Shown piece by piece: positions 51,178 to 59,395 of a stretch of 64,000 nt of DNA (the stretch's first letter is position 1; every line of letters starts with the position of its first letter). Where the stretch lies: NCBI GenBank assembly GCA_946997535.1, contig CAMPVQ010000001.1, forward strand, positions 124,001 to 188,000, given 5' to 3'. Under the pieces are notes generated by a model, which was not told where the DNA came from, did not search any database, and saw nothing but the letters and a program-made list of their open reading frames with translations. The DNA is from an uncultured Candidatus Saccharibacteria bacterium (GTDB lineage Bacteria > Patescibacteriota > Saccharimonadia > Saccharimonadales > Saccharimonadaceae). The translations under genes were made by a program, and so were the position numbers.

Positions 51178-52865
51178 TATTTTACCAACATCTTTCTTAA
51201 TAGGATCCGTCGAACATAACGAATCACCGGCACAATTTCTTCAATACGCAGTAGATACGACGCGGCGCCATAAACCACACCTGACACCATCATAATTAGC
51301 AGCAACGGGAAGATTACCATCAGCATATTCTGATTTTCAAAACGCAAGTTAAAGATTCGCACCATCAAGTAAGTTACTACACCCATTGCCACTGTAGCAG
51401 CCACCATCTTAAAAATCGCCAACCAGAATTTGTGCGTAAAGAGATTCGGCACCTTACGTAAAATCAGCACAAACAACGCCACTAGTTCTAGCAACGCCCA
51501 AATCACCTGCGCCCACGCAACACCCATAATGCCACTATGTAAGCCAAATACAAACCATAATTCTAACGCCACTGAAATTGAAAGCGTCACTAAAGAAACT
51601 CGAAACGGTGTCTTGGTATCTTGAAAGGCATAAAAGCTACGGCTCGCCAAGTGAAACACCGAACGCAAGAAGGTTGCAATACAGAGAATACCCAATAAGG
51701 TTGCAATTAAACTGTTACCACCGCGGTCAATGATTGACACAATGTAACCACGCACAAAGAACATACCGATTGCCGTCGGCAGCGCCAGCCACACAATTGT
51801 GCGCAATGTCGAACGCAGCTGCTTCGCAAAACGGTCAGTATCACCCGCGCCAGCATCATCACTCAGTTGCGGAAAGGCAGCAGTTGAAATTGCCACACCA
51901 ATCAAATTAATCGGCATATTGTACAGCGTACCCGCCTGCTGATAGGCACGAATCGTACCATCCACCATGCGGCTCGCGAGGTTTGTATCAATCATCGCGC
52001 TCACATAATCCAAACCTTGGTCGGCTGAACGAGTTGGCAGGAGCGACAGCACCTTACGGAAGCCATGATTCTTCCAAAAAATCTTAAATTGGTAATCAAA
52101 GCCTAGGCCTGCCAAACCAAATACCGCCATCACCAGTTGCAGCACCGCACCAATCACCACGCCGATTGCCACACCCATAATGCCACCACCAAATATCTGA
52201 TGGCCAAAAATCGTCACGCCATCAGTCAAGAAAAGCGCGCCAATAATAATACCAATGTTGTATACAATCGGCGACACGGCGTAAAACACAAATCGCCCCA
52301 CTGCCTGCTGCATCGACCCAATTACACTCGCAATTGAGAAAAGAAACGGGTTGATGGCAATCACGCGCATCATACTGGTTGCCAACACCTGTCCTGATTC
52401 CGATAGACCCGGTCCTACCACATAACGCACTAGCCACGGTGCAAAAATCATAATTAGCACTGAGATAATCAGCGCCATAATAGCAAAAAAGTTAATCAGC
52501 GACGCGCTCATTTGCCACGCGCTCTCACGCTGGTTCTTTGCCATACGGGCGTTAAATACCGGAATAAAGGTCACCGACAGCGCGCCACTCACCAATATTA
52601 GATACATAAAGTCAGGGATACTAAAAGCCACCGTGTAGGCATCAATCCCCACTTTATAAGTATCAAGGTACATGGAGTTCAAGAGGCGGTCGCGGTAGAT
52701 ACCCAACAACGCCGAAATCAGTGTTGAACTTGAAAGGAGGAGCGCCGCCAAGCGCACCCCCATTTTTTGATTCGATTTAGCAATCGCTACGAGGGCACGG
52801 TTGCGCCGGCGTTCATAACTCGCCGTCGCCCGCCGCTTTAATAACTCTCGCAATCGATTGAACAC
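51177..52865 (-). CDS. murJ: lipid II flippase MurJ
   Basis: Exports lipid II for peptidoglycan synthesis. About 562 residues with some 14 membrane helices of the MOP/MATE fold. Recognisable pieces: LLGIYRDRLLN in the first helix region, AYTVAFSIPDFMYLILVSGALSVTFIPVF, and DTKTPFRVSL. The basic N-terminal 35 residues are longer than usual. The frame can start at TTG 52871, but GTG 52865 has GGGG seven bases upstream and is preferred. It follows ftsH by ten bases and is coupled to lepA, giving an operon ftsH-murJ-lepA. Confidence 0.92.
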   Translation of the reverse strand: MFNRLRELLKRRATASYERRRNRALVAIAKSNQKMGVRLAALLLSSSTLISALLGIYRDRLLNSMYLDTYKVGIDAYTVAFSIPDFMYLILVSGALSVTFIPVFNARMAKNQRESAWQMSASLINFFAIMALIISVLIMIFAPWLVRYVVGPGLSESGQVLATSMMRVIAINPFLFSIASVIGSMQQAVGRFVFYAVSPIVYNIGIIIGALFLTDGVTIFGHQIFGGGIMGVAIGVVIGAVLQLVMAVFGLAGLGFDYQFKIFWKNHGFRKVLSLLPTRSADQGLDYVSAMIDTNLASRMVDGTIRAYQQAGTLYNMPINLIGVAISTAAFPQLSDDAGAGDTDRFAKQLRSTLRTIVWLALPTAIGMFFVRGYIVSIIDRGGNSLIATLLGILCIATFLRSVFHLASRSFYAFQDTKTPFRVSLVTLSISVALELWFVFGLHSGIMGVAWAQVIWALLELVALFVLILRKVPNLFTHKFWLAIFKMVAATVAMGVVTYLMVRIFNLRFENQNMLMVIFPLLLIMMVSGVVYGAASYLLRIEEIVPVIRYVRRILLRKMLVK

Positions 52866-52875
52866 TACCAAGCCC

Positions 52876-54783
52876 CTAATACAACTTAGCGGCGTCTGGT
52901 AACTTTGCGCCCTTAAATAACTCGGCCACTTGGTCGGCGTCTAAAGTCTCATGCTCTAGTAAAGCATCCTTAATCTTCTCAAGGTACTCACGATTTTCCG
53001 TCAACACTAGCTCAGCGCGATGCGCTGCTTCGTCAATCAACTCGCGCACTTCGTCGTCAATCTCTTGTGCCGTCCGCTCTGAATATGGTCGCTCACGGCC
53101 CAAGCGGTCCATCATGAGACCACCTTCGTCTTCATGGAAAACTTGGTCGCGCAACTTTGTGCCCATACCTTGCTCGATAATCATCTCACGCGCCATACCG
53201 GTCGCAGCCCTTAGGTCGGAACCGGCACCAGTAGTGATATGGTTAGCGCCATAAATCAGCTTTTCTGCCACACGGCCACCAAGGGCACGCGCCAAGCTAT
53301 CCTTATATTCTACTAATGAAGTATATGGGCGATCTTCGGCTGGCAAAGTCCACGTCACGCCACCCGTACCACCGCGCGGAATGATAGTTACCTTATGGAC
53401 ATTGTCGCTATCCGGCAAGACTTGCGCCACTAGCGCATGGCCACCTTCATGATAAGCCGTCATAATGCGGTCTTTCTCTGACATTGGACGATTCTTGCGC
53501 TCTGGGCCAATCGCCACCTTTTCAAACGCCTCAGTAACATCAGCGTTGCTAATCTTCTTCCGGTTCTCACGCGCCGCTCGAATTGCTGCCTCGTTTGCGA
53601 TATTAGCCAAGTCAGCACCAGATGAACCAGTAGTTTTAGCTGCCAAGGCATCAAGGTCAACGTCGTCTTCGGTCGGCTTATTCTTAAAGTGTACCTTTAA
53701 GATAGCCAAACGGTCACGCCGTTCTGGTAGGGTAATATTCACTCGACGGTCAAAACGACCAGGGCGGAGGAGGGCAGGGTCTAGCACATCAACGCGGTTG
53801 GTTGCCGCTAGCACAATTACATTCTGTTCCTTATCAAAACCATCCATCTCCACCAATATCTGGTTGAGGGTCTGCTCGCGTTCATCGTGGCCACCGCCCA
53901 TGCCGCTACCGCGCCGGCGACCAACAGCATCGATTTCATCAATAAAGATAATACATGGAGCATTACGCTTCGCCTTGTCGAACAAATCACGCACGCGCGA
54001 AGCACCAACACCAACAAACATTTCCACAAATTCTGAACCAGAAATTGAGAAGAATGGCACCCCTGCTTCGCCAGCTACAGCGCGCGCTAGCATCGTCTTA
54101 CCAGTTCCTGGAGGGCCGACCAGCAACACGCCCTTTGGAATCCGCGCACCAACTTGGCGAAACTTCCTTGGGTGACGCAAAAAGTCTACAACCTCAGTTA
54201 AATCTTGCTTGGCATTTTCATTACCCGCAATTGAACTAAACCGTGTATCGGCCTTACTACTCTCGTAAAGCTTGGCGCGACTCTTACCAAAACCGAGTGA
54301 ATTGTTATTCTGTGCCCCAGCTTGGCGCATCATCCACACAAAGAAGACAAATACCACCAGCGTTGGCACCACAAGCATGGCAATATTCCAAATTACATCA
54401 CCACTATGGTCAGCTGGCTTTACTTCGTACTGCACGCGTTTGATATCCAAGCCCTGCTCCGAGGCTGAAGCACCGGTCGGAATGCGCGAATAGAAGCTCG
54501 GCATCGTCTCCGGCTTGCCATCTTTGCCGCGCATAGTCACCGAGAGCTCGGCGCCCTGCTCTTTAATCTTTGCTACCTTGCCGTCGTTGACATTACGCAC
54601 TAGGTCGGTAAACGACATCTCCTTTACGCTACTTCGAACGCCAAGCGACTTCGCCACTAGCCCGATTAGTGCCGCCAAAATCAAGCAAAAAATAATCGTC
54701 TTAATGAAGCGGCCAACCCCGCCGCCGCGATTATTACGATGCGGCCGCTTGGTTATCTTTATTTTTCTACCATTAGAATCCAT
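52876..54783 (-). CDS. ftsH: ATP-dependent zinc metalloprotease FtsH
   Basis: Membrane AAA+ protease for quality control. The 635 residues have a basic N-terminus, helix 1 at about 27-45, a periplasmic-type domain, helix 2 at about 130-148, Walker A GPPGTGKT, Walker B IIFIDEIDAVGR, the second region of homology with RPGRFDR, and the zinc site HEGGH (normally HEAGH) with downstream EDEGG and Asp ligands. TGC-TAATAT is exactly six bases before the ATG. The gene is followed by murJ and lepA. FtsH next to tilS is a common bacterial order. Confidence 0.96.
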   Translation of the reverse strand: MDSNGRKIKITKRPHRNNRGGGVGRFIKTIIFCLILAALIGLVAKSLGVRSSVKEMSFTDLVRNVNDGKVAKIKEQGAELSVTMRGKDGKPETMPSFYSRIPTGASASEQGLDIKRVQYEVKPADHSGDVIWNIAMLVVPTLVVFVFFVWMMRQAGAQNNNSLGFGKSRAKLYESSKADTRFSSIAGNENAKQDLTEVVDFLRHPRKFRQVGARIPKGVLLVGPPGTGKTMLARAVAGEAGVPFFSISGSEFVEMFVGVGASRVRDLFDKAKRNAPCIIFIDEIDAVGRRRGSGMGGGHDEREQTLNQILVEMDGFDKEQNVIVLAATNRVDVLDPALLRPGRFDRRVNITLPERRDRLAILKVHFKNKPTEDDVDLDALAAKTTGSSGADLANIANEAAIRAARENRKKISNADVTEAFEKVAIGPERKNRPMSEKDRIMTAYHEGGHALVAQVLPDSDNVHKVTIIPRGGTGGVTWTLPAEDRPYTSLVEYKDSLARALGGRVAEKLIYGANHITTGAGSDLRAATGMAREMIIEQGMGTKLRDQVFHEDEGGLMMDRLGRERPYSERTAQEIDDEVRELIDEAAHRAELVLTENREYLEKIKDALLEHETLDADQVAELFKGAKLPDAAKLY

Positions 54784-54789
54784 AATTCT

Positions 54790-54798
54790 ATATTAGCA
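54790..54798 (-). promoter_or_regulatory. -10 promoter of ftsH, leaderless spacing
   Basis: TGC-TAATAT, six bases before ATG 54783. Confidence 0.6.
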
Positions 54799-54809
54799 TA
54801 AACCACCAA

Positions 54810-55688
54810 TTACTGCACCACTAAATACAATTCTTTAGTGGTCACGCGTGCCCTAATTTTACCCACTTGGTACTGCTTACTAGGCTGCGCCGTTCGCGCA
54901 AATTGCAGTAGCTCCATAAGCTGTGGACGAGTTAATTGCGCCGCCGTTATCCGCCGCAGTACTTCCAGCGCCACCGCGTCCGACCACATAATTAAATCAT
55001 ATCGTCTTAGTACTAGATCATCATCGTAGCGCCATACAGAACGTTGCACTAAATCTGCCACCAACTGATCAATCTCCTGCTTTAGTTTAGCTTGCCGCCG
55101 ATAAAGCTTTAACCAAGATTGGCGCTGGTCGACAGTCAGACCAGCTAGCCGGTAACGCACGCGATTGCGTAAATAGTGCAAGGAAGTATTAGTCTGGTCC
55201 TCATGCCAAAGCAAATCATGTTCCAGTGCCTCGCAAATTAATTCAAATTTAGGGCAGGAGAGCAGGGGACGCACTGCCCCGCTAAGCGGCGCAATTCCCC
55301 GCCACCCCGTGCCACGTATCAAGTTGATGACCATCGTCTCAACTAAGTCATTTAAGTGGTGCGCGGTCACCAGCTCGGCATATTCCTGAGCACAAACCGA
55401 CCGTAAAAACTGGTATCGCCGTGCCCGCGCCTCTGCTTCGCTGGTCTGCGGTGTTAAATCCGCCGTCGCTAAATAAAAGCGCACCCCATATTGCTGCGCC
55501 AAACGCGCCACAAACTGCGCATCTTTATGTGACGCCTCGCCTCGAATTCCGTGGTCAAAGTGTGCCACTACGAAGTCACGCGGCCAAGCTGCATCCGGTA
55601 AATGCTGCGCGCGCCACTTAGCTTGCGCCGCGCGCGCCAACAGTACCACTGAATCAACCCCACCCGACACGGCTAACACGTATTTCAT
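54810..55688 (-). CDS. tilS: tRNA(Ile)-lysidine synthase TilS
   Basis: Converts C34 to lysidine in the CAT-anticodon tRNA-Ile so that it reads AUA. The 292 residues contain the PP-loop VSGGVDSVVLL at the N-terminus, HFDHGIRGEASHKD and the ATP-binding TAHHLNDLVETMVINLIRGTGWRGI. The C-terminal extra domain of longer TilS proteins is missing (short form). A candidate substrate tRNA with anticodon CAT is encoded 370 bases away. TGG-TAAAAT is six bases before the ATG. Confidence 0.94.
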   Translation of the reverse strand: MKYVLAVSGGVDSVVLLARAAQAKWRAQHLPDAAWPRDFVVAHFDHGIRGEASHKDAQFVARLAQQYGVRFYLATADLTPQTSEAEARARRYQFLRSVCAQEYAELVTAHHLNDLVETMVINLIRGTGWRGIAPLSGAVRPLLSCPKFELICEALEHDLLWHEDQTNTSLHYLRNRVRYRLAGLTVDQRQSWLKLYRRQAKLKQEIDQLVADLVQRSVWRYDDDLVLRRYDLIMWSDAVALEVLRRITAAQLTRPQLMELLQFARTAQPSKQYQVGKIRARVTTKELYLVVQ

Positions 55689-55694
55689 ATCTCT

Positions 55695-55703
55695 ATTTTA
55701 CCA
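55695..55703 (-). promoter_or_regulatory. -10 promoter of tilS, leaderless spacing
   Basis: TGG-TAAAAT, six bases before ATG 55688. Confidence 0.65.
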
Positions 55704-55721
55704 CCCCACTACACAACAGTC

Positions 55722-55750
55722 TTGACAAATTGTCCATTTTTTGCTAGTAT
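55722..55750 (+). promoter_or_regulatory. strong promoter of the small basic protein gene
   Basis: -35 TTGACA at 55722-55727, 17-base spacer, -10 TAGTAT at 55745-55750 with TGC extension. Predicted leader about 30 bases. Confidence 0.7.
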
Positions 55751-55785
55751 ATAAACATTGAGTTAAAAAACAAACAACGAGAAAT

Positions 55786-55986
55786 ATGAAATCAATTAAC
55801 ACCCTACCAACCATCACCCCAAATAATGTTGACGCCAAAACCCGCCGCCGCTTCGGTCGCTTCGTCAGCCGCCAGTTGCGCCAGCTCGAACACAACCCAG
55901 CCAACGACGATATCGACCAAATCTACCGCGAAATCAAAGCTGCGCAAACTGTCGCCGTTCGTGCCTTAACTGCTAAGTGTCACTAA
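55786..55986 (+). CDS. small basic protein, function unknown
   Basis: 66 residues, no membrane helix or signal. The middle is strongly basic (KTRRRFGRFVSRQLRQLE) and the rest is predicted helical with a mixed-charge end (DDIDQIYREIKAAQTVAVRAL). Such a profile could suit a nucleic-acid or ribosome-associated protein; this is only a guess. Its reality is supported by a near-consensus promoter aimed at it and by the absence of a competing gene. The ribosome binding site is weak (ACGAG). Confidence 0.6.
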   Translation: MKSINTLPTITPNNVDAKTRRRFGRFVSRQLRQLEHNPANDDIDQIYREIKAAQTVAVRALTAKCH

Positions 55987-56031
55987 TCTATTCGCCTGAA
56001 ATACATTTTGTTTGCATTATGACGGGTGGTT

Positions 56032-56040
56032 TGTTATAAT
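56032..56040 (+). promoter_or_regulatory. -10 promoter of the elongator CAT tRNA
   Basis: TGT-TATAAT, 17 bases before the tRNA 5' end. Confidence 0.6.
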
Positions 56041-56057
56041 AATTAAGCATGTAAGTT

Positions 56058-56134
56058 GGCTCCGTAGCTCAGCTGGTTAGAGCACGAGACTCATAAGCTC
56101 GGGGTCGCTGGTTCGAGCCCAGCCGGCGCCACCA
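56058..56134 (+). tRNA. tRNA with CAT anticodon (elongator Met or lysidine-type Ile)
   Basis: Cloverleaf with acceptor GGCTCCG/CGGCGCC (one T-C mismatch), D-arm TAGCTCAGCTGGTTAGAGC, anticodon loop CTCATAA, T-loop GGTTCGAGCC and encoded CCA. The anticodon stem is CGAG/CTCG with an apparent A-G mismatch next to the loop. From sequence alone I cannot decide between elongator Met and Ile2; closeness to tilS does not settle it. Confidence 0.9.
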
Positions 56135-56163
56135 ATGCATTGCTTAACAATTTGTCGACTATA

Positions 56164-56172
56164 TGTTATAAT
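56164..56172 (+). promoter_or_regulatory. -10 promoter of initiator tRNA
   Basis: TGT-TATAAT, 11 bases before the tRNA 5' end. Confidence 0.6.
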
Positions 56173-56182
56173 ATAGTTATAT

Positions 56183-56260
56183 CGCGGGGTGGAGCAGCCT
56201 GGTTAGCTCGCTTGGCTCATAACCAAGAGGTCGTTAGTTCAAATCTGACCCCCGCTACCA
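56183..56260 (+). tRNA. initiator tRNA-fMet (CAU)
   Basis: Starts CGCGGGGTGGAGCAGCC, as bacterial initiator tRNAs do, with a C1xU72 mismatch at the acceptor end and A11-U24 in the D-stem. The anticodon stem is CTTGG/CCAAG around CTCATAA, so only two of the three hallmark G-C pairs next to the loop are present. T-loop AGTTCAAATC, encoded CCA, trailer AGATATTATT. Confidence 0.95.
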
Positions 56261-56271
56261 AGATATTATTG

Positions 56272-56293
56272 CCCCTCTTATCAGAGGGGTTTT
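56272..56293 (+). terminator. terminator of initiator tRNA
   Basis: CCCCTCT/AGAGGGG stem with a TATC loop, then TTTT. Confidence 0.85.
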
Positions 56294-56307
56294 ATTGTAC
56301 CAAAATT

Positions 56308-56347
56308 GTAACCAAATACCCCCCTATATAGGGGGGTATTTGGTTAC
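56308..56347 (-). terminator. 40-base perfect palindrome, likely terminator of the prepilin operon
   Basis: Two perfectly complementary 17-base arms (56308-56324 and 56331-56347) around TATATA. The right arm includes the stop codon of the last pilus gene. On the minus strand the stem is followed by AATTTTGG. The arms are far longer than the other terminators here. Confidence 0.65.
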
Positions 56348-57768
56348 TTAGATGCCTTACAGCCAATCTCGCCTTTATTATATTTAATCACCAAGTCCTT
56401 ACAAATACTACCACTGGTATCGATTGCATATTCTGGCCACCAGTTACCCAAACCAGTTTCATCTTGATTTACCGGCTCAAGCCGAGCATGAATACGCGCA
56501 TATGACTCTGCCGACTTACCAGTCACGTCGACTGACGGCTGAACGCCATCAAACCACAGTGGCTTGTTATTTTCGTCATAAGCAGTGACACGGAAGTGTG
56601 TATTACTGTAAACCGAGTTAACTCGCAAGAACCAATCTCGTTTACTCATATCAGTATCAAACAACGCACCCGCACTATTACTAAACTGAAACGCCGTAGA
56701 ACAAGCATACTCACCGTTAGTTTTACCCTTGCTATCTGGACACACAGCACCTGCTATCGGCACTCGAGTGCTACTATTTGGGTCTAACGACATTTTATAA
56801 TCTTCAATATAAAGTGGGTGAACTTTCACTAAGCCATCGTCTTTTTCAATTGTTGGTTCCACTACTTTAATAGATTCATTAACTGTTTTACCGCCATAAT
56901 TTTTAGCAGCATCACCAATATCATTTTTGCTAGAGGTTGGACGCATCGTAATGGCACGGCTATCGTTAGTCAAATCATCAATCTTAATGCCACTCTTTTT
57001 CACTGGTATAAACTGAGCACGTAATATAGCTGGTCGAATTTCATCGTGTCCAACATTTGCCCATTCTTTGGTATTCCACAACGCAACTTCGTCTGGTGTT
57101 GCAGCCGCTTTACCATCACCCTCCGGTTTATCGCCAGTATTGTGCCACGAGATTACAATGGTCTTGGCTTTAGCATGCTGACGATTATCATCCACTAATC
57201 GAAGTGGGATTACCACCGAACGCCCGCTACCCGTAGTCATATCCGACAACACACCCTCATAGCTACGCGTCAAAGTATTAATTTTAAGACACTGATAGTA
57301 CTGTAAGTTTTCTTTATTCTTATCTAACTTAGATTCACTGTCGCTACTGTTGTACCGTTTACCAACTGGAACCAATACATTATCGCCATCGTTTTCAAAG
57401 TCTACATCAAAAGACTTGTCGTCATTTTTGATTTCCTTCATCTTCTTGATTACACCATTACAGTCTTGCGTTTTAGCAATATCCGCTGTTTTATCCGTAG
57501 CGTACATGACATCGCAAATCTGATACGCTTTATGCGTGTCATCGATGTGACCAAAGTCGTTTACATAACAATACTTCAAAAATCGCTTCGCATCCTCAAT
57601 GCCAGATTCAGCAGCTGCACGAGCGTTATAGCTTAAAGTATCGTTTTTTGAGTTACGCACCGTATTAACCATCACATAGGACAGACCAATGGTCAATATT
57701 GAGAACACGGCGGTAAAAATACCAACCATTAACATTGCCACTTCACCAGATTCGGTTTGACGTTTCAT
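56344..57768 (-). CDS. PilX-like pilus-associated protein
   Basis: 474 residues. The N-terminus (MKRQTESGEVAMLMVGIFTAVFSILTIGLSYVMVNTVRNSKND) is a class III-like signal with one long helix, followed by YNARAAAESGIEDAKRFL, which resembles the PilX/PulK-type N-terminal region. A large extracellular part has no recognised fold. The position of Glu in SGEVAM matches Glu5 of prepilins. It is last in a run of four genes joined by overlaps (start codon inside the preceding TAA). Probably a minor or tip component of the type IV pilus. Confidence 0.75.
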   Translation of the reverse strand: MKRQTESGEVAMLMVGIFTAVFSILTIGLSYVMVNTVRNSKNDTLSYNARAAAESGIEDAKRFLKYCYVNDFGHIDDTHKAYQICDVMYATDKTADIAKTQDCNGVIKKMKEIKNDDKSFDVDFENDGDNVLVPVGKRYNSSDSESKLDKNKENLQYYQCLKINTLTRSYEGVLSDMTTGSGRSVVIPLRLVDDNRQHAKAKTIVISWHNTGDKPEGDGKAAATPDEVALWNTKEWANVGHDEIRPAILRAQFIPVKKSGIKIDDLTNDSRAITMRPTSSKNDIGDAAKNYGGKTVNESIKVVEPTIEKDDGLVKVHPLYIEDYKMSLDPNSSTRVPIAGAVCPDSKGKTNGEYACSTAFQFSNSAGALFDTDMSKRDWFLRVNSVYSNTHFRVTAYDENNKPLWFDGVQPSVDVTGKSAESYARIHARLEPVNQDETGLGNWWPEYAIDTSGSICKDLVIKYNKGEIGCKASK

Positions 57769-58658
57769 TATCTAACTACTCCTCTCTCATACACTGTTAT
57801 ATCAAACTGCGTATTAGCGCAGAACTGTCCCTTGTTTGGCTTAAAGATATCGCCCTCATCCCTAATTCCGTTGTGATTGACATCAATCCAGTCACCACAC
57901 TGCCAACTACTGCCAGAAAGTTTTTTGCTACTGTCTTCATCATCATGTAACACGGTCCACTTTGCAGCATGCTTATCATACTTTACGAGCGTTGGTGCGT
58001 TGATTCCTTCGGTTGAAATCGCGCCACTGACATATAGAACCGGCACATTTCGCTTTAATTCTGGTATCTTTTTACCATGTTCGTCTTCTTCATTTCGTTC
58101 CCCCTGCACCACTTGCATTGCCTGCAACGCCACACCCGTACTAAGCAATGTTTGAACATTAGGATTTTCAAGCTTCGGCTGCTTTAAGTCACTAGTATCC
58201 GCATCTTTAGCAATACTCTTAGATGAATCGCTGATTGATTTACAATACGAGCCAGTCAGATCCAAAATTCGCACCATCTTAAGCGGTATATTACGGTCGC
58301 CGTCAAAGTGATTCGGCATCTTGCCGTAATCGCCATCGTCCTTTTTATGTCTACGTAGTTGAGCGTCGGTATTCCATAAATAACTTATACCATTACCGCA
58401 CAATCGATACGCCTTGCCATCCTTCGACAGAACAACTGTATGCCCAGAAAACCTCACTGAATCTGAAATATCCAAACGCATTTGGCGCACCGCCTGGTCA
58501 ACCTTACTAAGCCATACACCCTTATTGTAAGTACCAAATAGCGACATCAAACTAGCAGTTAAGAACAAGATAATGAATGCTATAAACACTAGCGACATCG
58601 ATACTTCAACCATCGTAAAACCAGCTTCGGACTTGCGGTGCATATCATTAACTACCAT
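57768..58658 (-). CDS. prepilin-like protein (PilW/minor pilin type)
   Basis: 296 residues with a prepilin signal EAG-FTMVEVSMSLVFIAFIILFL: cleavage after Gly, Phe+1 and Glu+5. The large extracellular C-terminal part is polar and unrecognised. ATG 58658 overlaps the stop of the gene before it and has AGAGG upstream; the Met five codons later is the alternative. Processed by the prepilin peptidase encoded at 60357-61223. Confidence 0.8.
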   Translation of the reverse strand: MVVNDMHRKSEAGFTMVEVSMSLVFIAFIILFLTASLMSLFGTYNKGVWLSKVDQAVRQMRLDISDSVRFSGHTVVLSKDGKAYRLCGNGISYLWNTDAQLRRHKKDDGDYGKMPNHFDGDRNIPLKMVRILDLTGSYCKSISDSSKSIAKDADTSDLKQPKLENPNVQTLLSTGVALQAMQVVQGERNEEDEHGKKIPELKRNVPVLYVSGAISTEGINAPTLVKYDKHAAKWTVLHDDEDSSKKLSGSSWQCGDWIDVNHNGIRDEGDIFKPNKGQFCANTQFDITVYERGVVR

Positions 58659-59395
58659 TTTCTTACCTCTTTCCCCATCACGCTAAACCGTTTAATTACC
58701 TTAACTCGTCCTTCTCCTGGGTTGCGCGAACCAAGTGGTGTCCAACACGCCCTTGCAATCACTTCAATGTAATAACCTTCGTGTTCAGTATCAGTAGCCT
58801 CACTCTTGACAACGTCAACCCAAATACCATAACCAGGAAATGGTGTGGTGCTAATTTGATTTTTTCTGTCAGTAAGATCAAACTTCCCATGTACATTGTA
58901 TTTGACAAGATAATTATCTCCCCCACCTTCACCATGATTCTTATCCCAAATCTTAGATACTTTATCGCCTGGAACGTTAGGAGTCCAAACTCGAACAAAC
59001 CGATCGTTTCTCTTCTCTCTTTCATCAGGGGCAGGATCATAAGTCAGCCAAAAACTATGGTATATAGCATCAGATGTTGAAATGTGCATCTTACAATCAC
59101 TATCCCTACTATAAATATCATCTACCAATTTAGGATCTTTTTTGGGGTCAGCCAACCGCGCCATATCCATAATACGCTTCCACTCTTTAGTATCTGGTTT
59201 ACGATCACGTAAATACTCAATCAAATCTAGTTGCGAATTAATACTAGCTCGCACGGCAGTACGCTCTGTGGTATCCATAATTGAAGCGAGGCTCCGATTG
59301 GCTACCATAAACACCGTAAGTACCACTAGCCCCAACATGGCCATAGCAATTGCCACTTCAATTAATGTATCACCGCTTTGATTTCGTCGTTTCAT
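58652..59395 (-). CDS. prepilin-like protein (PilV/minor pilin type)
   Basis: 247 residues from MKRRNQSGDTLIEV; the frame opens four codons earlier. Signal peptide RRNQSG-DTLIEVAIAMAMLGLVVLTVFMV with cleavage after Gly and Glu at +5 (Asp at +1 is unusual but known in minor pilins). The extracellular part is polar and unrecognised. Overlaps its upstream and downstream neighbours. Confidence 0.8.
   Translation of the reverse strand: MKRRNQSGDTLIEVAIAMAMLGLVVLTVFMVANRSLASIMDTTERTAVRASINSQLDLIEYLRDRKPDTKEWKRIMDMARLADPKKDPKLVDDIYSRDSDCKMHISTSDAIYHSFWLTYDPAPDEREKRNDRFVRVWTPNVPGDKVSKIWDKNHGEGGGDNYLVKYNVHGKFDLTDRKNQISTTPFPGYGIWVDVVKSEATDTEHEGYYIEVIARACWTPLGSRNPGEGRVKVIKRFSVMGKEVRKW

Noticed and set aside
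53465..54175. Long plus-strand reading frame of 236 codons opposite ftsH
   Set aside because: It is Ser/Arg/Pro-rich, lies entirely antisense to the conserved ATPase domain, and has no ribosome binding site or promoter. It is a shadow frame, unlike the sufU case where both strands show independent evidence.
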